DNA of 64,000 nt from RPQJ01 sp963744735 (GCA_963744735.1 CAVUVH010000020.1:62001-126000); one strand, 5' to 3'. Positions 51,101-62,055 are shown, numbered from the stretch's first letter. Numbers and translations are program-made. The notes: generated from the sequence alone by a model not told the origin.

Positions 51101-51750
51101 GCCGGCGCGCCGCTGCCAGTCCCGGGCGTCCCCGCCGCCGGCCCGGCCACGAGGTCGACGGCAGTCGCCGGCAGCTGCTGCTGCGGGCCTCGGCGCGGCT
51201 GTTTCGCGAACAGGGCTTCGATGGCACCTCGGTGCGGGACATCGCCCGGGCGGCCGGCATGCAGTCGGGCAGCTGGGTGTACCACTTCCCCACCAAGCAG
51301 GACATCCTGGTCGCGGTGATGGAGGAAGGCCTGCTCGATGCGCTGGCCCGGATCGAGTCCATTGCGGCGCAGCGGCTCGACCCGCGCGAGCAGTTTGCGC
51401 AACTCGTGCGCACCCACCTCGACACGATCCTCGGCCCGGGCCAGGACTTCGTCCCGGTGCTGCTGTACGAGTGGCGATCGCTGGAATCGTCCGCGCGCCG
51501 GCGCGTCAGCGTGCCGCTCAAGCGCTACGAGGCCATCTGGCAGGCTGCGATCGATGCACTGCAGCAATCTGGCGCATGGACCGGTACCACGCGCATCGAC
51601 GCATTGCTGCTGTTCGGGGCGCTCAACTGGATCGCGCGCTGGTATCGGCCTGGCGGCCCGCTGGATGTCGATGCGCTGGCGGCGGAGTGCGTGCGATTCT
51701 TCCTGCGCACGCCACCGGCACGGCGTAAAACTGCACGCGCAGCCGGCTGA
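51097..51750 (+). CDS. TetR/AcrR family transcriptional regulator
   Basis: This intact 217-residue protein has an N-terminal helix-turn-helix (LLLRASARLFREQGFDGTSV followed by RDIARAAGMQSGSWVYHF and PTKQDIL), the pattern seen in KstR2-like and fatty-acyl-CoA-sensing TetR regulators. The ligand domain begins near GLLDALARIESIAAQRLD. An arginine-rich tail precedes the helix-turn-helix (RRAAASPGRPRRRPG). The start is GTG at 51097, overlapping the dehydrogenase stop (GTGA). It probably represses both divergent operons through the palindrome at 49883, with a CoA thioester as inducer; this is inference. Confidence 0.92.
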   Translation: MSRRAAASPGRPRRRPGHEVDGSRRQLLLRASARLFREQGFDGTSVRDIARAAGMQSGSWVYHFPTKQDILVAVMEEGLLDALARIESIAAQRLDPREQFAQLVRTHLDTILGPGQDFVPVLLYEWRSLESSARRRVSVPLKRYEAIWQAAIDALQQSGAWTGTTRIDALLLFGALNWIARWYRPGGPLDVDALAAECVRFFLRTPPARRKTARAAG

Positions 51751-51988
51751 TTTGTTTTGCATGGCAAAAATGCAACGTCAATCCGGGTTGTCTTGTGTCG
51801 AAGCCACTGGCAACCTTGCGCAACGGGGATGATCGATAGTGGTATTTCGGATACTCCCGACTGTGACCGTGGAAGGTCAGGACTAGCCTGCCCCGGTGGC
51901 CGGACCTTCGGGTCGAGTCGGCCAGGTCGCAAGAGTATCCGCAGGGATTGATAACCGACTGGACTCACAGGCAACTGGGGGATTTCTA

Positions 51989-54280
51989 ATGACGAGTGAA
52001 ACGATGATTCGGGATCGCCGCAGCTCGCAGCTCGCCGCAGTGATCGGTGTGGTGCTCGCGGGCTACGCGGGCAGCGCGACGGCTCTCGAATTCGAGTTCG
52101 ACAACGGCGGCAAGCTGAACTGGAATACCACCGTATCGGTGGGTGCGAGCTGGCGCGCCGAGGATCCGAGCGAGCGGCTCTTTACGCGAGCGGACGGTTC
52201 ACTCATCGGCAAATACTCCAGCCCCCTGATCCCGGGCACGCGCAGTGGGTCCCAATGACGGCCTCGCGGGCAACCACGCCGCGGGCGACGGCAACCTGAA
52301 CTACGCCAAGAACGACCGGTTCTCGACACCGTTCAGGGTCATCACCGATCTCGAATACAAGAAAGGCCGCTTTGGCGCCCTGGTGCGGGCCAAGTACTGG
52401 TACGACCAGGCCCTGAACCAGGAAGAAGTGCTCGTCGGCAGCCAGGCCAACAACTTCAACGGCACTCGTCCCGGGCTCGGGCCGATTCCCGGTTACACCC
52501 TTTGCCCGTCAGCGACGCCGCCCGGCACGGCGTGCCTGCCGGTCTCCCCGCCCGGGCAGAACCTGTTCCCCACGGCCAAGTTGAGCGACCGGGGTTTCGA
52601 GGCCGAACAGCAGTTTGAGAACTTCTACCTGCTGGACGCCTATGTCTATGGTTCGTTCGCCGTCGGCGAAACCGACCTGCAGCTGCGTCTCGGCAACCAG
52701 GTGATCAACTGGGGCGAAAGCATCTTCATCCAGGGTGTCAACCAGATCAATCCGATCGACGTCCCGGCCGCACGCCGTGCGGGTGCCGAGCTCAAGGAGA
52801 TCCTGCTGCCGGTGTGGGCCGCCTACGCGAACTGGGGTTTCAACTTCGGCTCGATCGAGGCCTTCTACCAGCTGCAGTGGAACAACACGTCGGTGGACGC
52901 TTGCGGTACGTACTTCAGCGCGACCAGCACGCTGATCGGAGCCGACCCCGGTTCGTGCAACAGCATCACTGTCGTCGGCGGCCAGCCTTGGGAACCCGGC
53001 TGCCTGGCACGGTGTCGCCGATCGTCCCGCAGCTGGGTTCGCAGCCCTTCCTGCAGGGAGCTTCCGGCACGTACGTCCCGGCGCATCCAGGGTCGCGAGC
53101 CGAGCGACTCCGGCCAGTTCGGCATCGCCTTCCGTTTCCCGGTCGAGAAGATCGACACGGAAATCGGCCTGTACGCCATGAACATCCACAGCCGACTGCC
53201 GGTGGCGGCGAAGCATCACCGGCACTAACCCGAACGACGTGCCGCGCTCGCGCTGCGCAGTGCGGGCTGATCCGGCGGCAACACCAGGTTGCCTCTGGGG
53301 TAACGATGCCTACGGGCCTTACTGGACCACAAGCCGGCTGCGCAGCCTGATTCCCGGCGTCGAGGCCCAGATCGAAGGCGACCTGGCCTTGGCCGGGGCC
53401 CCGACCAACCTCGAGTCCGGCAAGGGCTTCTGGGAATACCCCGAGGACATCCAGATCTACGGCATCAGCGCCGCGACCAACCTGCTGAGCTGGTCCACGT
53501 CCGCCGAACTGAGCTACCAGGTCGACGTCCCGGTCATGGCCAACGGCAACGACCTGATCGGTGCCGGTGTGCTTGGCATCGGGCCCTACCGGGCACGCGC
53601 GCGCGTGGTCCAGGCGCAGAGCGAGGGCGCCTACCTGCAAGGTCACGACCGGTTCGACAAGACCCAGTTCCAGGTCAACGCGGTCAAGACCTTCAGCAAC
53701 ATCGTCGGCGCCGAGAGCCTGCTCGTCGTCGGCGAGATCGGTTCGCAGTGGAACAACGTGCCCGACTACACCAAGGGCGGCATCCGTTACGGCCGCGGCT
53801 TCATGTACGGCACGGGGTCCGAGCCCGGACTACGGGCCGGCCACGGCGGACAACCCCGAGGGTCGCCCCGGGCTCGGTGCGGCCCTCGGGCCTTACGGCG
53901 ACATGTGCTCGCCGACCTTCTCCGGCGTGCCGGTGCCGGTGCCCAATGCGTTCTACAACCCGCAACCGGACGGCTGCCGCAACGACGGCTTCGTGACGGA
54001 CGTGGCCTGGGGCTACCGCCTGCGTGTCTCGGCGGACTACAACAACGTCATGGACAGCGGCGTGACTGTCACCCCGAGCGTGTTCTGGGCGCACGACGTG
54101 GAAGGCGTCTCGATGGACCCGACCTTCATCGAGGACCGCATGACGCTCGGACTCGGCGTGAAGTTCAACTACAACAAGAAGTACGTACTCGACGTCAACT
54201 ACGTGAGTTACGAAAACGGCGGATTCGACCCGTTGTTCGATCGCGACTACTACTCGGCCGCTGTCAGCGTGACCTTCTAA
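51989..54280 (+). CDS. DUF1302 family outer-membrane protein (frameshifted)
   Basis: DUF1302 proteins are predicted beta-barrel outer-membrane proteins of gammaproteobacterial degraders. A signal peptide (AAVIGVVLAGYAGSATALEF) is followed by WNTTVSVGASWRAEDPSE, NDRFSTPFRVITDLEYKKGR and LRLGNQVINWGESIFIQGVN, the last being the family signature. Later come FWEYPEDIQIYGISAATNLL and a C-terminal strand FDRDYYSAAVSVTF ending in Phe, as in barrel proteins. Breaks lie near 52243, 53000, 53085, 53215 and 53825. About 760 residues. The 238-bp upstream gap holds short inverted repeats but no site that I can name. It heads a four-gene set with DUF1329, YCF48 and MMPL genes. Confidence 0.9.
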
Positions 54281-54302
54281 CCGGATCCAGGAGACGAACC
54301 AG

Positions 54303-55659
54303 ATGAAGACTTTGAACAGGATCCTGGCCACCGCGATCGCGGCGGCAGGTCTGCTCGGCACGGCGCTGCCTGCGTATGCCAAACTTTCGGCCGCGGAAGC
54401 TGCCCGCCTCGGTGCCGACCTGACGCCGATGGGCGCCGAGAAGGCCGGCAACAAGGACGGCACGATTCCCGGCCTGGACCGGCGGACTGTGCGCGCCGCC
54501 CGCAGGGTGGACGGCGGCCAAGGGCTACGTCGACCCGTTCGCTGGCGACAAGCCGAAGTTCACGATCACCAAGGCCAACGCAGCGCAGTACAAGGACAAG
54601 CTGACGCCAGGCACGCTCGCGCTGCTCGCGAAGTACGACAACTTCAAGATGCCGGTCTACGAGACGCGCCGGACGGCATGTTATCCGGACTCGGTGTACG
54701 CGGACGTCAAGGCGAACGCGCCGAAGCTCGAACTGGCCGGCTTCGGCATCACGGGCGGGCGCGCGGACGTGCCATTCCCGATCCCGAAGAGCGGCATCGA
54801 AGCGATCTACAATCACCAGCAGCGCTACCTCGGCCCCGGCGTGCTGCGCGAGTACAACAGCTTCCCGGTGCGGGCGAACGGCGATTTCTACAAGATCGGC
54901 GCCCGCGAGTACCGCATCTTCAATACCAGCCTCGACCAGCCGCAGCCAAACCTGCTGCTGGCGTTCCAGTCGGCCTTCACTACACCGGCGACGCTCGAGG
55001 GCACGATGTTCCTCGTGCACGAGCCGATCGACCAGGTGAAGCAGACGCGCTCGGCCTGGATCTACAACGCGGGCCAACGGCGCGTGCGCCGCGCCCCCGA
55101 TCTCGCCCACGACAACTTCACGGACGGCACGGAGGGCATGCGCACGTCCGACCAGTTCGACGCATGGAACGGCGCGCCGGACCGCTTTGAGTGGAAGCTG
55201 ATCGGCAAGAAGGAGATCTACGTCCCTTACAACGCCTACAAGCTGTCCGACAAGAAGCTCAAGTACAAGACCGACATCGTCCAGAAGGGCACGATCAATG
55301 CCGACCTCATGCGCTACGAACTGCACCGCGTGTGGGAGGTGGAGGCCACCCTCAAGCCGGGCAGCAAGCACATCTACGGCAAGCGGGTGTTCTACCTCGA
55401 CGAGGATTCATGGTCGGTGATGTACGAAGACGCCTATGACACGCGCAAGCAGCTCTGGCGCATCGGCGTGCACCCGCTGATGATGTTCTACGACGCGAAG
55501 ATCCCGTATTACCGCGCCAACGTCTGGCACGACCTGAACAGCGGTGCGTACTATCTTGCGGGCCTGGACAACGAGATCAAGACGCCGTGGGACTGGAACC
55601 AGACGGGCAAGTGGGCCGATTTCCAGCCCGATGCGCTGCGTCGCTCGGGTACCAAGTAA
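54303..55659 (+). CDS. DUF1329 family outer-membrane lipoprotein-sorting-like protein (frameshifted)
   Basis: DUF1329 proteins have a LolA/LolB-like fold and are found next to DUF1302 proteins. The signal peptide is ILATAIAAAGLLGTALPAYA. The core contains AAEAARLGADLTPMGAEKAG, MPVYETRRTACYPDSVYA, PFPIPKSGIEAIYNHQQRYL, KQTRSAWIYNAGQRRVRRAP, KEIYVPYNAYKL and RVWEVEATLKPGSKHIYGKR, all typical of the family. An indel near 54480 breaks the N-terminal part. About 452 residues. It starts 23 bp after the DUF1302 gene. A role in moving a hydrophobic ligand through the periplasm is inferred from the fold and the neighbours. Confidence 0.92.
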
Positions 55660-55701
55660 CCGCGCATACGCTGGCAAATATGCCTCGTTCGAGCTGACGA
55701 T

Positions 55702-55736
55702 GGCCGGCCTCCGGTTCCGCCGGGGCCGGCCGTTTT
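55702..55736 (+). terminator. Strong GC hairpin with T run
   Basis: GGCCGGCC at 55702-55709 can pair with GGCCGGCC at 55724-55731, with an inner CCGG/CCGG pairing, followed by TTTT at 55733-55736. It lies between the DUF1329 and YCF48 genes and could attenuate transcription into the second half of the locus. Confidence 0.6.
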
Positions 55737-55773
55737 GCGGCGGGGGGAGCCCGGCCGCGGGGGAAACAGGAAA

Positions 55774-56758
55774 ATGACGTATCGGGCAGGAATTGCCTGC
55801 GCCTTGCTTGGCGCGACTCTCAGCTGTCTTGCCGCGCCTGCGCACAGTGAAGAAAAAGCCGCCGCGGCGAAGCCTGGCTCCACTGTGGTTGTCGATGTGC
55901 GCAGTGACCGGATCGTGCTGATGGACATCGCCCAGGCCGGCGACCGGCTCATCGCCGTCGGCGAGCGCGGCTTCGCGCTCGTCTCCGACGATGGCAAGGC
56001 ATGGAAGGGCGTGCAGACGCCTATCACGCGGCAGCTCACCGGGGTGGCATTCAAGGACGACAAGGTCGGGGTCGCGGTCGGCCACGGCGGGTCGTTCGTG
56101 CGCACGGAGGATGGCGGCACGACCTGGTCCGAGGTCGTCGTCGACGAGGCGGGTCCCGACTCCCTGCTCGGCGTGACGCACCTCGATGGCGACCATTTCA
56201 TCGCTTACGGCGCCTTCGGGCTGTACTTCGATTCGGTCGACGCCGGCAGGACCTGGCAGCGCGGCATGGTGCTGTCCGAAGACTTCGACCGCCACATTTC
56301 CCAGGTCATCGCGGTCGGCACGTCGCTGCTGCTGGTGGGCGAGTCCGGCACGCTCGCGCGGTCCGACGACGGCGGCGCCACCTGGGTCGCGCTCACGTCG
56401 CCGTACCAGGGATCGTTCTTCGGCGCGCTGGCGGTCAAGGACGGCAGCGTCCTCGTCTTCGGCATGCGTGGCAACGTTTACCGGACGATGGACCTCGGCA
56501 CGACCTGGCAGAAGATCGAGACGGGCACGACCGTGTCCTTCATGTCGGGCCAGCAACTCGCCGACGGGCGTGTGATGCTCGTTGGCAACTCCGGCCTGAT
56601 CGCAGAAAGCGCCGACGGCGGGCCAGAGTTTCGTGCTGCACACGGCCAAGCCCGGCAAAGGCTTTGCCGGACTGATCGAGAAGACGGGCGGCGGCATCCT
56701 CTTCGCGGGCGAAAGCGGCGTCACGCCGCTCGACCCGGCCTGGCTCAAGGGCCAGTAA
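55774..56758 (+). CDS. YCF48/BNR-repeat exported protein (frameshifted)
   Basis: The protein has a signal peptide (GIACALLGATLSCLAAPAHS) followed by a beta-propeller of YCF48/BNR-type repeats: RLIAVGERGFALVSDDGKAW, GVAVGHGGSFVRTEDGGTTW, FIAYGAFGLYFDSVDAGRTW, LLLVGESGTLARSDDGGATW and VLVFGMRGNVYRTMDLGTTW, each ending in the Asp-box-like DGGxTW. Near 56620 an indel shifts the last repeat (FVLHTAKPGKGFAGLIEKTG). About 328 residues. ATG 55774 follows CAGGA. The MMPL transporter gene starts 24 bp later. A periplasmic partner role for the transporter is inferred. Confidence 0.9.
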
Positions 56759-56782
56759 AGGCAGCGGTCAAGGACAAAATAA

Positions 56783-59210
56783 ATGGCGAACGACGTTAAG
56801 CCCGGCATGAGTGCCGACGATGCCGCGATCGAGAAGATCCAGTTCACTCCGGACTGGGTCGGCAAGATTTCCTACTGGATTTTCCACTACCGCAAGCCGC
56901 TGCTGATCCTGTTCATCCTGATCACCATCCTGCTGGGCGCGATGGCGAGCCAGCTGCGCGTGCAGGCGGCGTTCACCAAGATGATCCCGCTGAAGCACCC
57001 GTACATGGCGACGTTCCTGGAGTACCAGTCGGACTTCGGCGGCGCCAACAAGGTGCTGGTCGCGCTGCAGAACAAGAAAGGCGACATCTACGACAAGGAG
57101 TTCATGGAGTCGCTGCGCAAGGTGACCGAGGAGGTTTTCTACATCCCCGGCATCGAGCGCAGCTCCGTTGCGTCGCTGTTCACCTCGAACGTGCGCTTCA
57201 CCGAGGTCGTCGAGGACGGCTTCCGCGGCGGCAACGTGGTGTCCGCGGATTTCGCCGGCACCCCGGAACAGATGGCGAAGGTGCAGGAAAACCTGCTCAA
57301 GTCCGATTGGGTCGGGCGACTGGTCTCGAACGACCAGACCGCAGCGATGGTCGTGGCGACACTGATGGAGAACGACCCCGAAACGGGCGAGCGACTCGAC
57401 CTGCAGGCGGTGGCGGCCCAGCTCGAGGGGATCCGCGCCAAGTACGAGAACGAGAACACCGGCGTCCACATCATCGGGTTCGCCAAGGCCGTGGGCGACA
57501 TCGCCAAGGGCGCCGCCGGCGTGCTCGTGTTCTTCGGCATCGCCTTCGTGATCACGGCGCTGCTGCTCCTCTGGTACTCCGGCTCGCTGATGATCACGGC
57601 ACTGGCATTGATCTGCGCGATCGTGCCCGTGATCTGGCTGCTGGGGCTGCTGCCGGTGTTCGGCCTGGGGCTGGACCCGATGTCGATCCTCGTGCCGTTC
57701 CTGATCTTCTCGATCGCGGTCTCGCACGCCGTGCAGATGACGAACGCCTGGCGGCTCGAGACCCTGCATGGCGCAGACGGCATCACCGCTTCGACGCATT
57801 CGTTCCAGAAGCTGTTCATCCCGGGCGCGATGGCGCTGCTGGCGAACGCGCTCGGCTTCATGGTCATCGCGTTCGTCGAGATCGAGATCGTGCGCGAGCT
57901 CGCCTTCACGGCGACGATCGGCGTCACGGTGATGATCATCACCAACAAGATGCTGCTGCCGATCCTGCTCTCCTACTACAAGTTCACGCCCGAGCAGGCC
58001 TCGAAACTGGCCGGCAAGGAAACGGCGGGCGACTGGCTCTGGGAACGCGCCGGCGTGCTCGCCACCAAGAGGGTCGCGTGGATCCCGATCGTCATCGGAC
58101 TCGGGCTGCTGGCCTTCGGCCTGTCGCAGGCGCGGCACCTGCACATCGGCGACATCGGCAAGGGCGTGCCCGAGCTGCGGCCCGACTCGCGTTACAACCA
58201 GGACGTCGGGATGATCACCAGCCACTTCGCGATCGGCGTGGACCTGCTGCAGGTCATCGCCGAAGCAAAGCCGGCGGACGACGAAGACTCGCCCTGCGTC
58301 GACCGCGAGGTCATGGAAAAGATCGAGGACTTCGAATTCCAGATGCGCCAGGTCGAGGGCGTCGCGACCGTGCGCAGCCTGGCCGGCTTCGTCAAGTCGA
58401 TGACGCAGTCGTTTGCCGAAACGTTCGCCAAGTGGCGCATGCTGCCCGAGAGCCGCGCGCAGATCGCGCAGGGCGTCGGTTATGCGACGCGCATGGGCAA
58501 CGAGTTCATGAACTCGCGCTGCACCGCGATGCCGATCAGCATCTACACCACCGACCACCAGGCGCAGACGATCGAGCACATCGTCGCAGAAGGTGAAGGA
58601 TTTCAAGGCGGCCGGCGGCGACACCGAGCGCGTGACGTTCCGGCTGGCCAGCGGCAACGTCGGCGTCATGGCGGCGACCAACGAGGCGGTTCACGCCGCC
58701 GACAAGTGGGTCAACCTGGCGCTGTTTGCGTCCGTGCTGGTGCTGTGCCTGATCACCTTCCGCTCGTTCCCGATCACGCTCTGCATCATCCTGCCGCTCG
58801 CGCTGGTGACGATCCTGTGCAACGCGCTGATGGCGATCCTCGGCATCGGCGTGAAGGTCAACACGCTGCCCGTCGTGGCGCTGGGCGTCGGCGTGGGCGT
58901 GGACTACGGCATCTACCTGTTCGAGCGCATGAAGCACGAGATGGAGGACAACGGCCTCAAGCTGCAGGACGCGTTCGTCGAGGCGCTCAAGCAGCGCGGC
59001 ACGGCCTCGGTGTTCACCGCGGTGACGATGACCATCTCGGTGGCGACGTGGACATTCTCGGCGCTGAAGTTCCAGGCCGACATGGGCATCCTGTTGCGTT
59101 CATGTTCCTGGTGAACATGTTCGGCGCGATCCTGTTGCTGCCGGCGCTGGCGGCCTACCTCGTGGGCGACAAGAAGACCGCGCCCAAGGCGCAGGCGAAA
59201 GCTGGCATAA
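56783..59210 (+). CDS. RND superfamily MMPL-type transporter (frameshifted)
   Basis: The protein has the MMPL/hopanoid-exporter-like layout: N-terminal helix PLLILFILITILLGAMASQL, a periplasmic domain, helices 2-6 around ALLLLWYSGSLMITALALIC and PFLIFSIAVSHAVQMTNAWR, a second periplasmic domain after HIGDIGKGVPELRPDSRYNQ, and helices 8-12 including VALGVGVGVDYGIYLFERMK and FLVNMFGAILLLPALAAYL. The GVDYGIYLFER segment is the conserved Asp-Tyr proton-relay region. Breaks lie near 58595 and 59095. About 809 residues to the TAA at 59208-59210; the uncorrected frame runs to 59329, so the exact end is uncertain. It is the last gene of the DUF1302 locus. Confidence 0.92.
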
Positions 59211-59239
59211 AAAACGAGCCGGGCTCCCAGGCCGGCTCG
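59209..59239 (-). terminator. Terminator for the minus-strand gene at 59283
   Basis: CGAGCCGG (59215-59222) pairs with CCGGCTCG (59232-59239). On the minus strand it is followed by six T residues (A run at 59209-59214). The hairpin may also stop the MMPL transcript from the other direction. Confidence 0.75.
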
Positions 59240-59282
59240 TGTTCGACGCAGCCTGCGGGCGCGCAGGGGCGCGTCGGCGGCC

Positions 59283-59786
59283 TCAGCGGGCGCGCCGTTC
59301 CTGGACGAGCTGGTCCAGGCGGTCGATGAAGCGGCGTTCTTTCTCGCTGACCAGTTCGCCGCCGATGCCCAGCAGGTCGCCTTCGCGCGCTGCACGCGCG
59401 ACGCGCATCGCCAGCGACAGCACGAACTCGCTGTAGTGCATGAGGTCTTCTGCGGAACCGTGCGTGCCCAGGGCATCGAGCGCATGCCGCGCGGTCTCGA
59501 GCGCCTTTTCCTGCAGCCGGTCCGGCGTGCGATGCGCTTCGTCGAGCGTGTAGAACCATTTCCGCACGTCGTCCTGCGCATGCATGATGTGCGTGCTGCC
59601 GCCGATGTCGCTGACCAGCGGATGGGTGCTGTTGATCGCGTCAACGATCGCCTGCAGGCCTGCCGAACGCTCGAGCATCTCGTCGAAGGCGCTGCCGCCC
59701 GATGAGGAGACGGCGATGATCACGTGGTGCGGCGTGTTGCGCACGGCCTGCCACTGCACGATCGTCAGTTTTTCCCTGGTCAGCAT
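59283..59786 (-). CDS. Hypothetical protein
   Basis: This intact 167-residue protein begins MLTREKLTIVQWQAVRNTPH. It contains HVIIAVSSSGGSAFDEMLER and a long helical, charged C-terminal half (ALETARHALDALGTHGS, EGDLLGIGGELVSEKERRFI, DRLDQLVQERRAR). There is no signal or membrane helix. I recognise no family. It has its own downstream terminator, and the 105-bp upstream gap to the divergent reductase gene holds a possible -10 (GATACT near 59861). The length and clean frame make it a real gene. Confidence 0.65.
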   Translation of the reverse strand: MLTREKLTIVQWQAVRNTPHHVIIAVSSSGGSAFDEMLERSAGLQAIVDAINSTHPLVSDIGGSTHIMHAQDDVRKWFYTLDEAHRTPDRLQEKALETARHALDALGTHGSAEDLMHYSEFVLSLAMRVARAAREGDLLGIGGELVSEKERRFIDRLDQLVQERRAR

Positions 59787-59891
59787 CTGCGATTCCTCCA
59801 CCCTGTATTCTGTTCGTCCTGCCGCGGGCTCCCGCAGGGGCCGCAGCAGTGCGTCGGGGCATGATACTCCGGCGAGGGGGGAGGTTAAACG

Positions 59892-61214
59892 ATGGACGTG
59901 CTGAAGCAACCGCTGGCGTTGCCCTGCGGCGCCAGCCTGCCGAACCGGCTGGCCAAGGCCGCCATGACCGAAGGCCTCGCGGACGGCGCGCTGCGGGCCA
60001 CGCCTGCGCTCGAGCGGCTCTACCGCACCTGGAGCGAGGGTGGCTGCGGCCTGCTGCTGACGGGCAACGTGCAGGTGGACCGTTTCGACCTCGAACGGCC
60101 GGCCAACGTGGCCATCGACCAGTCTGAACCGCGGACCTTCGACGCCGAGGCGCGGGCCCGGCTGGCGGCCTGGGCGCGTGCCGGGACGGTCAACGGCAAC
60201 CACCTCTGGGTGCAGCTCTCGCACGCCGGGCGCCAGTCGCCGAGGTATGTCACGGGCCGCCCGCTCGCGCCGTCGCCGGTGCAGCTCGACCTGCTCGGCA
60301 ACTATGCACGGCCGCGTGCACTGACCGAGGACGAGATCCTGGGCCTCATCCGCCGCTTCGCCCACGCGGCGCAGGTCGTGCGCGAGGCCGGGTTCACCGG
60401 GGTGCAGGTGCACGGCGCGCATGGCTACCTGATCAGCTCGTTCCTGTCGCCCGTCACCAACCGGCGCACCGACGACTGGGGCGGCACGCTCGCCAACCGC
60501 GCGCGGTTCCTGCTCGAGACCGTGCGTGCCGTGCGGCAAGCGGTGGGCACGGATTTCCCGGTGGCGCTCAAGCTCAACTCGGACGACTTCCGCAAGGGCG
60601 GGTTCACGCACGACGAATGCCTGCAGGTGGTCGCGTGGCTCAACGACGAGTCGCTCGACCTGCTCGAGGTCTCAGGTGGCACCTACGAGCAACCGCGCCT
60701 GATCGGGTTCGAGGGCCGCAGCGACGACGCCGTGGCGGTCCGTCCCAGCACGCGCGCGCGCGAAGCCTATTTCCTCGATTACGCTGCCGCGATCCGGCGC
60801 GTGGCGCGCATGCCGTTGATGGTCACCGGGGGATTCCGCACGCGCGCGGGCATGACCGCCGCGCTCGGCGCGGACGGCAAGGGCGACTGCGACGTCGTCG
60901 GCCTGGGCCGGCCCCTGTGCTGGAGTCCCGCGTTTGCACGGCAGCTGCTGGCCGGCGAGGTGAGCGGCATCGCCGACATGGATGCGCGCCTGCGCCTGCG
61001 CGAAAGCGGCTGGCTTTCGCCGCAGGGCAGGACCATCGTCGCGCGCGCGCTGAATGCCTTTGGCGCGCAGTCCTGGTACTACTGCCAGCTGTTCCGGCTC
61101 GCGGCGGGGCAGCCGGCGGACCTCGAGCGCAGCGTGTACTCGACGCTGCGTGAATACCTGGTGGCGGAGTTGCGCGCGGCCGCCGCAACGCGCCGGGTGT
61201 ATCCGCGGCCGTGA
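59892..61214 (+). CDS. NADH:flavin oxidoreductase/old yellow enzyme family
   Basis: This intact 440-residue FMN-dependent TIM-barrel enzyme would reduce activated double bonds of enones or related compounds. The start LPNRLAKAAMTEGLADGALR is the FMN-binding first strand. WVQLSHAGRQSP carries a typical Gln-His segment, FTGVQVHGAHGYLISSFLSP and NRRTDDWGGTLANRARFLLE are the OYE signature, and the C-terminus has LMVTGGFRTRAGM and GDCDVVGLGRPL. There is no iron-sulfur motif, so it is the short OYE type without a dienoyl-CoA reductase extension. ATG 59892 follows GGGGGGAGG. It converges on the hydrolase gene with a 9-bp gap. Confidence 0.93.
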   Translation: MDVLKQPLALPCGASLPNRLAKAAMTEGLADGALRATPALERLYRTWSEGGCGLLLTGNVQVDRFDLERPANVAIDQSEPRTFDAEARARLAAWARAGTVNGNHLWVQLSHAGRQSPRYVTGRPLAPSPVQLDLLGNYARPRALTEDEILGLIRRFAHAAQVVREAGFTGVQVHGAHGYLISSFLSPVTNRRTDDWGGTLANRARFLLETVRAVRQAVGTDFPVALKLNSDDFRKGGFTHDECLQVVAWLNDESLDLLEVSGGTYEQPRLIGFEGRSDDAVAVRPSTRAREAYFLDYAAAIRRVARMPLMVTGGFRTRAGMTAALGADGKGDCDVVGLGRPLCWSPAFARQLLAGEVSGIADMDARLRLRESGWLSPQGRTIVARALNAFGAQSWYYCQLFRLAAGQPADLERSVYSTLREYLVAELRAAAATRRVYPRP

Positions 61215-61223
61215 ATTCCGCCG

Positions 61224-62055
61224 CTAGTACGTAGCGAACCACTCGCAGGCAAGATCGGCGACCTGCTGCGGCGCCTCCAGCGGCAGCCAGTGGCCGGCGC
61301 CCGCGAGTCTTTCATAGCGCCATGGCGCCGTGAGCTGCCGACCGGACAGACGCATCTGGTCCTCGGCCAGGAAATGATCGCGTTCGCTCCATACACCCAG
61401 CGTCGGGACCGTGCATTTGCCCCACGGCCCGGCGATGACGCGGCGCAGGTTGGCGCGGTACCAGTTGAGTCCGGCTGTCAGCCGCCCGGGGCGCGACAGG
61501 TCGCGCACGCAATCGTCCACGCGCGGATGCTGCCGTGCCCAGCCGCGCAGGCCGGCATAGTGGCGCTGTGCGAGCCAGCGCTCCGCCAGCCCCGGCCACT
61601 GCCAGGCCAGCGTGTACAGCCCTTTCAGCTTCTGCTCGACCCCTGCAAGCGCGTACTGGCGCGGATGCCCGACCGACAGCACGACCTGCGCCGGCACCAG
61701 CTGCGGATGCTCGAGTGCCAGGCACCAGGCCGCCACCGCACCCCAGTCATGGCCGATCACGCGGACGGGCTCGTCGCGCAACAGCCGGGAGATCAGCGCG
61801 CGCAGGTCGGCGACGGTGTGGCCCAGGGCGTAGTCGGACGTGCGGGCAGGTGCATCGGACTGGCCGAAGCCGCGCAGGTCGGGCGCGATCACGCGGTATC
61901 CGGCCGCCACCAGGCGTGGCGCCACATCGCGCCACAGCGTCGCTGGAATCCGGAAAGCCGTGCAGCAGCAGGACCGGCGGCCCCGCCGAACCCAGCCGCC
62001 GTACGCGCAGCGTCGCACCGCTGCCCTGGACCCGGGTCTCGCTCCAGCCAGACAT
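61224..62055 (-). CDS. Alpha/beta hydrolase (epoxide-hydrolase-like, frameshifted)
   Basis: The protein has the alpha/beta-hydrolase fold with PPVLLLHGFPDS (oxyanion region HGFP) at the N-terminus and, in a second frame, RVIAPDLRGFGQSDAP, then VRVIGHDWGAVAAWCLALEH. The nucleophile elbow GHDWGA has Asp as nucleophile, as in epoxide hydrolases and haloalkane dehalogenases. The catalytic His is in LAGAGHWLPLEAPQQV and the acid in the VWSERDHFL region. An indel near 61945 splits strand 3. About 276 residues. Start ATG 62053-62055. Confidence 0.88.
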
